The position numbers were made by a program, and so were the translations under genes. Shown one piece after another: positions 39,221-48,700 of a DNA stretch of 64,000 bases. The first letter of the stretch is position 1. The number at the start of each line of letters is the position of its first letter. The notes under the pieces are model-generated. The model did not search any database. It was not told where the DNA came from and was given only the letters and a program-made list of their open reading frames with translations. The stretch is from the NCBI GenBank assembly GCA_001839685.1, contig MLAK01001226.1:46083-110082 (forward strand), written 5' to 3'. The DNA is from Tritrichomonas foetus (taxonomy: Eukaryota > Parabasalia > Tritrichomonadida > Tritrichomonadidae).

Positions 39221-40183
39221 TTATTTATTACAGCTTTTGAAAAAAGGGTGGTCTAGGGCCTCCTTCGCGGTCGGTCTCTTCCTATAGTCGAATGTCATGA
39301 GGTATTTCATGAGCGAGACGAGCTCAGGGTCGCACAGCGCCTGTAGCTCTTCGCTGAAACAGTCTTCGAGGGTAGCCTGCGGATCGTCATAAAACTCATC
39401 ATCGACATCGACATCAATTTCTATATTGAGCCGCTTTGCCAATTTGTCGATTTCGTTGCCGCCAAAAAATTCTGACATTTTTATTAAAGCCGATTCTGCC
39501 GTTCTCGCCTTCCACGGCAGGCATCCATAGCTTAGTATGTACAATATGAGGACACCCACGGCCCAAATATCGCATCCCGTTCCGTAATTTCGATATCCGA
39601 GTAACATCTCTGGAGGGCGGCATTGCCTGGATCCTGCTTTTGTGGACATTTCGTCCCCAACGTAGGTGCCGCACCCCCAGTCGATGAGTTTCACGTCGTT
39701 GAAATGTGGCGATACGAGAATATTCGATAATTTGACATCGCGGTGAACGATTCCGAGGCTGTGGGCGGCATCTAGGGCCTCCAGAACGGACTTCAGGAGG
39801 TATCTAAGCCGGTTTATCGTAAAGTGGTCCCATATCGATTCTGAGTCTATTCCGTTGAGTAATTCGAAAACTAAAAGCGTTCGATCTGATTCGATGACTT
39901 CGAGTAATTGAATGACGTGGGGTGCACCCCTGAGTTGGTTGAGGAGTTCGACTTCTGTCTCGATTAAACGCTCGCTGCCTCGCTCGATGACCTTGATGGC
40001 AACATTCTGTTTCCTGTGGTAGGTTCCCTGGTAGACGTGGGAGAAGTGGCCTTCGCCGATGCAATCGCCAAAACGGAGATATCGAATTCTTGGGAATTCG
40101 TCCAAAACTCTCCGTTCACCGTACGCAGGCTTCCTCTTCTTTTTCCTTCGACTATCGCTCCGCGAGCGATAGCGTCGTTCCAT
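39221..40183 (-). CDS. Divergent CK2-alpha-like protein kinase
   Basis: 320 residues from ATG 40183. The N-terminus is Arg/Ser/Lys-rich (RYRSRSDSRRKKKRK), likely a nuclear signal. Kinase motifs: GEGHFSHVYQG, Lys in VAIKVIERG, HRDVKLSNILV near residue 150, and DWG for the metal-binding motif in LIDWGCGTY. DWG and the C-lobe run (FFGGNEIDKLAKRLNIEID, then CDPELVSLMKYLM and RPTAKEALDHPFF) are CK2-alpha hallmarks. The activation segment GSRQCRPPEMLLGY is divergent, and the basic Lys cluster of true CK2-alpha is not obvious, so acidic-substrate preference is uncertain. The gene is clearly more GC-rich than its neighbours, with CGC, GAG and GTC codons. Alternatives are a LAMMER-like or lineage-specific kinase. 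Confidence 0.82.
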   Translation of the reverse strand: MERRYRSRSDSRRKKKRKPAYGERRVLDEFPRIRYLRFGDCIGEGHFSHVYQGTYHRKQNVAIKVIERGSERLIETEVELLNQLRGAPHVIQLLEVIESDRTLLVFELLNGIDSESIWDHFTINRLRYLLKSVLEALDAAHSLGIVHRDVKLSNILVSPHFNDVKLIDWGCGTYVGDEMSTKAGSRQCRPPEMLLGYRNYGTGCDIWAVGVLILYILSYGCLPWKARTAESALIKMSEFFGGNEIDKLAKRLNIEIDVDVDDEFYDDPQATLEDCFSEELQALCDPELVSLMKYLMTFDYRKRPTAKEALDHPFFKSCNK

Positions 40184-40444
40184 TACTTGTCGATGTGTTT
40201 GAAAAAATAAGACGAATTCTATGATGAACTTTTTCTATATGATGGACTATTTTTCAAAACTTTACGACAGCATGGGACTTCCATCAATCAAATGTACTTT
40301 CTACAGGGAAGATCGTCTGAAATGTAGTGAAGTGATAAAAAAATATGCAGGAAAGTTCATAAAGTGAATGCAAGCATGAAAGAAAGAAACAATTTACAAA
40401 CAAATATTTAAACCGCGTATTTAATAAAAACATAAACATAAAAT

Positions 40445-42151
40445 TCAAGGATGGGAAATATGAAAGCTTCCATTCATTTCCATGTCAACTTCTGCAAGAA
40501 TATCAGATATTGTCTGTTCACTCACTTTTGAGTGTTTAAATTCATTTTGACTTCGAATGTTTTCGTTTTTGTGCCTCGGGGAGTAATTCAATTTGTGGTG
40601 TGCGTCTCTTTCTGGACTTTTGCTGTATTTGTATTCATTTTTCATGTAGTTGTTTCCAGAATAAGTATTATGGAAATCAATGTTGAAATTGGGCATTTTA
40701 TTAATTTGTGGACAATAAGAAAATTCTGCTATTTCACACATTTCTTTATATTTTTTCTCGTTTTGGAATTGTTGGAATCTTTCTTCGGCAACTTGAATCG
40801 AATTCTCAAACAAATCTATACGTTTGCCTGATTTTTCGATAATTTTTCGGCTGTTTGGACTCAAATGAGAATAATTTGATTGCGAATCATTGCTTTGAGT
40901 ATTATTATGTAAATCATTTTGTGTTGGATTTTTGAGATTATTCTTCTGAAAGTTTTCAGCTTGTTGGTATCGTTTTGAGTTTTTTTCTTGAATCTTTTGA
41001 AGATTTTTCTCTTTTTCAGAGTTTGTTGATTCATAGAATAAACGATTGATCACCTTTTGATTCACTTTCTTAAGTGGGCTATCTTTCTCTGTTTCATTTT
41101 CAACTTCAGTGCTGTCTTTAATTTGCGTTAATCTTTCGATTGATTTTTGGAGGTCTTTCTTCGAAATTGTAACTCTATCAGTTAATTCGGATTCTTGATA
41201 ACTTTCTCCTCTTTTTTGTTCGTAAAAATTCTCCTTTGTTGGTGTGAAAGCCCTTCGTTTGACATTTTTTGCGATTTTTTCAGAATTTGGATCAATGAAT
41301 TTTTTCAATTTAGGTGAATTATTTTCTTCAATTTCTAAAGCTAATTGTTCTTCTGTCATTTTCTTATTGAGCAAAATTTTTTCTTTCTGGATTTTTGATA
41401 CTTTTGGTGATGGTGTCATTTTTGTTGGTTTAAATGGGTAATGAATCTCAAACTCTGCTTCTTTGTCTTGTTCATATTTCAATGCAACAGTTTTTCTTTT
41501 GTTCATTGATTCAACAATTCGCTCAGGCTCGGTAATTGATTTATAATTGCTCTTTTTTTGGTGATTTTTAGGAAAATAGAAAGAGTCGTCTTCTGAAGTA
41601 TTATTCCAGCTAGAATTTGAATACAAATTGTGAGACCTCTTTTGTAAAATGGAAACAGATTGTGAAAAAAGTCGATTGCCTTCATCTTGTTTCGATATTG
41701 ATGAATTTGAGTACAAAGAATTCGAATGATTTGAATGAAAAGTTCCTTCACTTTGTGAATTTTCGAAATTATTAGAAATTTGAGATTTACAGGAAATGTA
41801 ATCGCCGTCCGTCATAATTTCATTCAATTGCATCGATTTGGAATTGTTTTGTGTGCGATTTTGGCCAGATGATTGAGATTGCTGATTTTTAATGGGAGTT
41901 CGAAATGATGGATTTTGATTTCCGTATCGTTGAGTGTTTGATTGCCTGCTTGAAGGAGATTGATATGAATTTATTTTTGATGAGGAAAAGCGTGAATTTT
42001 TTGTGAGTGGAGAATAGTAATTTTGACTTGTCTGGTCGTATGAATTTAATTCTTCTGTAATAAGACTTATCTCTGTATCTAAATCGGTTAGGTCCTCTCG
42101 GACGGCTTTTAGTTTGAGTGACGTAGGAGAAAGATGGCGATTTTCTTCCAT
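40445..42151 (-). CDS. Ser/Asn/Gln-rich cytoskeletal-type protein
   Basis: 568 residues from ATG 42151 (MEENRHLSPTS). Five more codons upstream need a TTG start. Not recognised. It is low-complexity throughout: Ser/Asn/Gln-rich to about residue 215, then Lys/Glu-rich helices. Proline-directed sites recur (LSPTS, YSPLTK, MTPSPK, AFTPTK, HLSPNS). Near residue 475, RFQQFQNEKKYKEMCEIAEF is followed by SYCPQINKMP, a phrase of the FxFxPxIN kind that recurs in many protist cytoskeletal and basal-body proteins. The function is unknown; a phosphoregulated cytoskeletal or axonemal component is a guess. It is transcribed in tandem with the CK2-like kinase gene, 261 bp upstream of it. Confidence 0.7.
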   Translation of the reverse strand: MEENRHLSPTSLKLKAVREDLTDLDTEISLITEELNSYDQTSQNYYSPLTKNSRFSSSKINSYQSPSSRQSNTQRYGNQNPSFRTPIKNQQSQSSGQNRTQNNSKSMQLNEIMTDGDYISCKSQISNNFENSQSEGTFHSNHSNSLYSNSSISKQDEGNRLFSQSVSILQKRSHNLYSNSSWNNTSEDDSFYFPKNHQKKSNYKSITEPERIVESMNKRKTVALKYEQDKEAEFEIHYPFKPTKMTPSPKVSKIQKEKILLNKKMTEEQLALEIEENNSPKLKKFIDPNSEKIAKNVKRRAFTPTKENFYEQKRGESYQESELTDRVTISKKDLQKSIERLTQIKDSTEVENETEKDSPLKKVNQKVINRLFYESTNSEKEKNLQKIQEKNSKRYQQAENFQKNNLKNPTQNDLHNNTQSNDSQSNYSHLSPNSRKIIEKSGKRIDLFENSIQVAEERFQQFQNEKKYKEMCEIAEFSYCPQINKMPNFNIDFHNTYSGNNYMKNEYKYSKSPERDAHHKLNYSPRHKNENIRSQNEFKHSKVSEQTISDILAEVDMEMNGSFHISHP

Positions 42152-42845
42152 TTTCGCCAAATACAAACTTTTTGAATTGTTGCCTAATTCAATTCCAAAA
42201 CTTAACCAGATAGAATGAGTAGAGGCTTATTCTGAGATGTAATATATTATTAAATATATTTTTAGTATTATGTAGTGAGTTATATGATGTTATGCTGAAT
42301 AACTTTGGAAAAGTACTTCTATAATCTGGAGATAATTATTCGATAAGATCACCAAATAAATTGTGAGAAAATAATTATGTTATTTGAAAATTGTGAAGAT
42401 TATTTTACAAGACAGACGAAAAAATAGTGATATATCAATGTCAAAAAAAAGTCTTCTATATTTTTCATAAATAATTTAGTTTTAGATAGCTTTAATAAAA
42501 AGAACTATACATCTGTATTACGACCAAAAACCTTCCAAGATGTAAAAAGCTTTGTTGTAAGGATTTGCTTTGAAAAAGTGAAACTGTATTATCTGGGAAA
42601 AAAACGAAAATGAAAATATGCTGAGATAATTTTGCCATTTATATTATGATTTATGAATTAGGTAGAAATGCCTGCGTAATTAGAGAATATGGATGCGTAA
42701 AAGATGTTTTCGAAACGCGCATATTTTCTCTGATTTATTGACCAATTTGTCTTTGAAGAAATAACTTTTCATTCATTCAATCCTTACGACCTTCACAAAT
42801 ATATTAAAAAGTGAAGACTATTCAAAAATTTCGAACTTTTTGAGC

Positions 42846-42871
42846 TTTTTTTTTTTTTTTTTTTTTTTTTT
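42846..42871. repeat. T26 homopolymer
   Basis: 26 consecutive T on the plus strand. Confidence 0.9.
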
Positions 42872-42922
42872 GTAAAATGACCACTCAAAAAATTCCTAAT
42901 GACCTATTGAAGCTAGCTATTT

Positions 42923-42960
42923 TATTGAAAAAGTTCGGAGAAATATATTGAAAAAGTTCG
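42923..42960. repeat. 15-bp direct repeat, 23-bp period
   Basis: TATTGAAAAAGTTCG at 42923-42937 and 42946-42960. Confidence 0.6.
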
Positions 42961-43955
42961 CTTTTTTATGCTCGAAATATGGGGAAAATTTGATGTTAAG
43001 TATCATAATTCTGAGTTTATTTGGTTCCAAACTATTTTAGGAATTCCCCATTGCTGCAATCATGACGAAAATGAAAACATGAAATAGTCAAATGTATACG
43101 TTGATTAAAATCATTTAGTAAGTATATAGTACATGTAGTAAAAAATGTTTAGTTAAAAGGAAAAAACTATAAGTTGCGTCGTAAGAATTTGAAATCTTGG
43201 TCGTTATACAGATGTATAAAAAGAACATATTCTTTGATAAAACCAATTACAATATATTCTGATCTTCAATCCTGTACGATGACATAAATATTAATAAATT
43301 ATAATGATTTATGAAATATATTTTGATGTACATCAAAAAAATAACTAAATGTTATGAAATCACCAGTAACAGTATCAAATAAGAAAATCACAGCATGAAA
43401 CTAACTAAATGAACAACATATGGTTTTAGTAGCCATATTTTATGTATTAATGTGAAACCTATCATAAAATCACCGCATCAATCGTATACGCACTTTTTAC
43501 AATATTTTCATAAAAATTAAATCGAATTTGAAATTTACGAGTTGGAAACACTTATTATATATCCAAAAACACATATGCATCATTTGTATTTCGTTTACCT
43601 CTGATGATCTCCAGTTTTTTTGTGATTTTTTTCGATGGCATATTTTATTTCAAAGTAAATCAATATGTCATATGCAAAATTGACTAAAAATTGATTCGTG
43701 AACTGAAATCTCAGTTAATCATGTTCTTTTTGATATTAATCTTGGTTAAATGAAGCTCAACATTCAAAATAATTTAGCTTCATATTCTTTATGCCTTGAG
43801 ATATTCATGTTTTTATAAGTGTGTATGTTAAGTCTATTTAGTTTGGATGCATCTATTTCTTGAAGAAAATGAACGATATGATAACTTTTCGAGAGTATAA
43901 ATGGCTGAAAATTGATCGAATTCAAACCAAATAAAATAAGAAAAAGTTTACATTC

Positions 43956-45203
43956 ATGACTGAAGCATCTATCCTTTCGACAAATGAAATAGCTCAGTCA
44001 TTAGGGATCCTCAAAATACCAGCAACAGTTAATAAATCAGTTTCACGAGAAGCAGAATTAATGATTTTGAACGTGATCGATAATGCAAAATTATTAATGA
44101 TCACCTCGAAGCGCAACAAACTCACGGTGAATGATATTAATGAAAGTTTAAAAATGATGAATATTGAGCCACTTTATGGATATAAATCTTGGAAAAATGA
44201 GGTTCATCATTCAACAATTAGATATACCCAATTTCTCGATATTAAATATCTAAAAGATGAGCAAATACAAACTACTGATATTTCATCAAGATCTTTACTT
44301 GCTTACCCACTTCAAGTCACATTTGATTGTAATTGGCTTGTTGATAACCACTCAAAAATTTTACTGAAAAAGAAAGGAAAAACAAAAAATTCATCAGAAT
44401 CAAAAAATAAGAATTATGAAATTGATCATCCTTCGAAAAAACTTAAATTTTATTATGAAACATCAATTGAAGGATTTTTCTATGGAGGTGTTGTTTACGA
44501 AATGATGTTGGCTAAAATGGTTTCAGATGAAGGAGTTGGACCTTTATTAACTTATTATTTAGATTTCATTGAAAATATTTTAGAGAATCCAAAACATGAA
44601 TTCGATCAAATTCGAAAAATTATCAAATTGGCAAAAATTTTAGTGATTAATGATTCTTTTAACACAATTACCTGTCAAGATAGAATTGTATCGATTTCAT
44701 TCACTATTTTATTATTACCAGCCAAAAATATTCCATTTGATCAAAATAACATTTTAATGAGAGATGAATGTAGTGAACTCTTTCAGTTGTTTTGTGAAAA
44801 ATTCAGTCCATTTAATATTCACATTCGTGCACAAATTGGAGAAAGATTTATTGAATTACTAAATGATGAAACAACTGATTGTTATAGTGCTTATGGAATA
44901 ATATCGTCTTTCGTATCTTTAGGCCTGCAAACAATCAAATACGTTTTATTTCCTAATATTGTAATGATACTTGAAAATATTCAAAATGATTATTTTTACC
45001 AAGGTCCTGAACGACACTTAGTTTTTGATTCATTAGTGAAAATTATTGGAAATGGACTTTATCGAGATTTGTTTTCAATGCACATGCATAATAACTTGCA
45101 ATTAAATGCGTCAACACAAGAATTATATGATCAATTAATGGGTGTTGTTGGTCTTGATATGATGAAGTTTACATATGATTCAGATTCGTACGAATTTATT
45201 TAA
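43956..45203 (+). CDS. TAF6: TAF6 (TFIID/SAGA histone-fold and HEAT subunit)
   Basis: 415 residues from ATG 43956. Residues 1-70 form the histone fold: ILSTNEIAQSLGI, then EAELMILNVIDNAKLLMITS, KRNKLTVNDINESLKMMNIE and PLYGY. These match TAF6 residues such as KRxKLxxxDIxxxLKxxNxEPxYG. The middle stretch RSLLAYPLQVTFDCNWLVDN matches the conserved linker (IPLDxTLRxHWLxVEG). Residues 170-410 are the HEAT-repeat domain (PLLTYYLDFIENILENP onward). TAF6 pairs with TAF9 and holds two copies in TFIID. A Lys/Ser-rich insert lies near residues 128-150. The start codon is in the context ATTCATGACTG, so a TCATGA initiator would give a near-leaderless mRNA. Confidence 0.9.
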   Translation: MTEASILSTNEIAQSLGILKIPATVNKSVSREAELMILNVIDNAKLLMITSKRNKLTVNDINESLKMMNIEPLYGYKSWKNEVHHSTIRYTQFLDIKYLKDEQIQTTDISSRSLLAYPLQVTFDCNWLVDNHSKILLKKKGKTKNSSESKNKNYEIDHPSKKLKFYYETSIEGFFYGGVVYEMMLAKMVSDEGVGPLLTYYLDFIENILENPKHEFDQIRKIIKLAKILVINDSFNTITCQDRIVSISFTILLLPAKNIPFDQNNILMRDECSELFQLFCEKFSPFNIHIRAQIGERFIELLNDETTDCYSAYGIISSFVSLGLQTIKYVLFPNIVMILENIQNDYFYQGPERHLVFDSLVKIIGNGLYRDLFSMHMHNNLQLNASTQELYDQLMGVVGLDMMKFTYDSDSYEFI

Positions 45204-45320
45204 ACTTCTGATGTTTTTGATTGTGACACGTTGTACCTAATAGCTTTGTTTGTAATTCAGCTTATTGTTTGTAAAAATTATTGATAAAAACATGCTTATT
45301 TTGGTGTTTTCTATTTATTT

Positions 45321-45377
<57 letters not shown>

Positions 45378-45769
45378 AATATATAGTTATTAGAATAACT
45401 TTAAAGAGTTGGATTTTATTAGCTCTTGACGAGAGAGAGATTTTTTCTTATTAGTTGTGATGGTTGTCAAAGAAGTGATGACTGATGTAAACCATTCAAA
45501 AAAAAAGTCAGATAACAATTTTGGTATCAAATGACGATTTCTTGATCATATTTGGAAAACAAAAAGTTTTATTAATGAAAATATTGTGGTCTAACTGTTG
45601 ATCCCGAATTCCAATTTATGTTGGTTGATCTTTTGGAAATTCTGAGATATCATTAAGATGCTCCTTTTGGATCACTTGGTGAATTCCTATTCAATATTTG
45701 AATACTTTTTAAAATTTGGTCGAGTATGAATTCTGTTGAATTTTTTGAAATACTTTGAAATTTAAAAAA
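45204..45769. other. Intergenic with long poly-T tract
   Basis: 566 bp between two plus-strand genes. A T53 tract (45324-45376) lies about 120 bp after the TAF6 stop. Confidence 0.5.
45324..45376. repeat. T53 homopolymer
   Basis: 53 consecutive T on the plus strand, the longest homopolymer in the window; its length in the assembly may be unreliable. Confidence 0.9.
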
Positions 45770-48700
45770 ATGAGTATCATCGACATTTACCGCGCCGAGA
45801 CTTTTTCAAAGATTTTACCCATCTGTATCCGCGAGGAGGTTCTAAAGGAGCAGCCTATCTGGAAAGAAGCGATTTTAAAAAATCTACCAATCGCCCTTTC
45901 CGGAACAGATGTTCGCGCAATTCGTTTCTGGCTGGGGCTTCTTGGATTGTACAACTCGACAGAATTGTTCACTTTTACAAAAAGTGAACTCGAAATTATC
46001 TTGAATTGCTTATTCGATTTTGTTGTTTCGACAAGATTTCTTTCGTACGCCATGTCAGCTGCCACTACGTTTATCGATCTTACAGAACACATTTATGAAA
46101 AATTGGATTTTACTTTGGATTTGAGACGATTATACGACATTTTATATAAATTTGGATTATCGCATTCAAAAATCAAGAAAAGAATTACGCCAGACAATTA
46201 TTTGTTAACAATGATTATGTTTACGTCAACATGCCGCCGATTTTTCTCAGAAGATTCCACAGAAGAAATTTTACAACAATGGCCACATTTAATCGACCCA
46301 CAAACTCCGCTTTTTTCGGTCTCTGTTTCTTTGTTATGTTTATTACTTCCTGTCGCACACCAGAAACACAATTTATGGGTTGATTATTTACTCAAAATAT
46401 GGTCATATTATTCAACAGTTGTTGCCAATTGTATTTTTATGCCAGTTTTTGTGAGGCTTTCCTCTCACAATTTAGAGGAGTTTGATTGGTCGCCTTATGT
46501 TCCAATCTTTTTCCAAAAGTTGTGTCTTTTCATCGGAATTCCTGTTTCTCCGATTGACCAAGAAACAGACGCAAGGGTCAATTTATCAACCAGTCGAGGT
46601 GAATTTATGTTTGGTCAACCAATGACTACAACCGACATTAGCATGCATTTTGCCATTTTATTTGTGAGACTTTTGTCAACTTCTGCTAAAGAAGTCGTAA
46701 AAGATCATTTGTTAAGATTAATTCATCTTCTCGAACCATTACATTCCCCATTCCCACAAACAGATAATGCTAATACTGTAGCCCAAGCCATTTCGTTTTT
46801 AAATGCTCTTGTTGCAGCTTACGCCCAACGTGTGAAAGCCGATCGAAGGAAAAAACTGAAACTTCCACCACTCGATGAAGATGATCACATATGGTTTTTG
46901 AACTTAATTTTACCACTTTACCTTCTTGAACTTTATCATGCAGAATCTGCTTGTGAACAACTTGGCCAATTAGTTCAATTAATGCCAAGTTTAGCGATTC
47001 CACCTGTTTATGATGCTTTTTCACGCCTTTCTGAATACACTCATTTGAAAGCACCAGCATTACGTACAATGGCTGCTGTTGCACCAACTATTTTAACAAC
47101 AGGAATCATGGAAGCTGAGTTTTTGAATGTTGTCGTGAATTTTGTTGATGAAATTTCTGCAATGGATATCCTAAAAAGTCAATGGATCTTCACTCTTTAT
47201 GAAGCAGTTCTTTGGTCAAAAAAGATAGATGAATCAATGACTAATTGGGCAATTACACTTATTCGGAAATGTATTGAGTTCGCAATGACTGCAGTATCTG
47301 AAGAATTTAATGACTGCATGGGAACTATGGAATTAATGCTTTCTGCATTTTCTATGTCAATTAATAATAATTTGCGAGAAACAGTTGAAGATATTTTGAA
47401 AGAATCTATTGAAACCATGCCAATTAGCAATCTTTCAAGATTCATTGATTCTATTATTCCAACATCATTTGGTAAGTTTTGCTTCAATGAAGTCAATGAA
47501 AAGAATTTAACCATCATTAAATGCCTTGTTCGAAGTTCCAAAGATTTCGCTTTGAAATATGATTTTGATAAGGTGGTGTTTGAAGGCTTAAACAGTCCTT
47601 TAAAGAAAGTAAAAATGCAAGCTTGTGCTTTGATCAAGTGGATTCTTCGCTTCCATTCTTTAGTTTTTCCATTCCTTCCAAAAAGGCAAGGAATCTCCAA
47701 TATTTCTGAAGATTCGATTAGTTGGCATATTCCAAAGGAATCTGATTTTGAAGCTTGTGCACAATTAGTTGATAAGTGTATTCCTGTCATGCAAGAAATG
47801 TTCACAAAAGAAGATAAAAGATCGAAACTTACAGCTGTTACAATTGCATATTCTATTATCCAAGGAATAATTGGAGCTGTTTCCCCACTTGATTTCAATG
47901 TAGCCGAATGTGATCCATTGTTTACTGCACCAACAGTTAGTACTATTCATTCACCAGAATTATCAAAACGGTATTCAATTGTAGCTGAATGGCTATTATC
48001 AATTGCCTCAAATGATCTTCATGAAGAAGTTTCTTCGTTAATTATTAAGACATTTACTACCATGATTACACCCGTTGATCCAATTGCCATGCGTGCGGAT
48101 TCTATATCTGATCAATTTGATGCATTTTGTGCTGCTTCTAAGCAAGGCGTTCTTTTTCCAACTTTACAATGTATGTTTCCAAACCATCATTATTGGCTTG
48201 CCCTGAAATTATATTCAGGTTTTACACAATTAATTGATATGCCAATTAATGAACTAACCACAAAAATTATCCTCAAAGTTTTCTTATATGCTGTAAATCC
48301 ATTACCTTCAGTTCGAGAGAAATGTGATGTTTTCATGGCACAATCTGCTCTTTTTTATGGAATTGAATTAGCTGATCTGTTTCCAAGATTAATGGATATT
48401 TTTAATGATTGTTTCCTATTAACAGTTGATCAATTATCCACCATTTCTGTCTTTATGTCAGATTTCATTCAAGTTGCAAATCCTGCTACCCAATTCAATC
48501 TCATTAGTCAAATTGCTGTCAATTTATGTCGGCAGTTACCACTTGATGTACCTAATGATAACTTACGAGCACTTAGAAATGATATTGTTCGAGTTATTGA
48601 TAATTTCGACTTTTCAACAGCACCACTTGACACAGATCAGATTTATGAAGAAAGGAAACAAATTATTTACTCAAGTATTCAGAGATCTGACTTATTCTCA

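Larger units (their letters stand above)
42152..43955. other. 1.8-kb divergent spacer, no gene seen
   Basis: AT-rich. Contains a T26 tract (42846-42871) and a 15-bp direct repeat TATTGAAAAAGTTCG at 42923 and 42946. No convincing coding or RNA gene. Confidence 0.5.

Noticed and set aside
42690..42745. U6-like look of GATGCG...CGCGCATATTTTC
   Set aside because: No ACAGAGA box or conserved U6 core upstream; only a loose hairpin.
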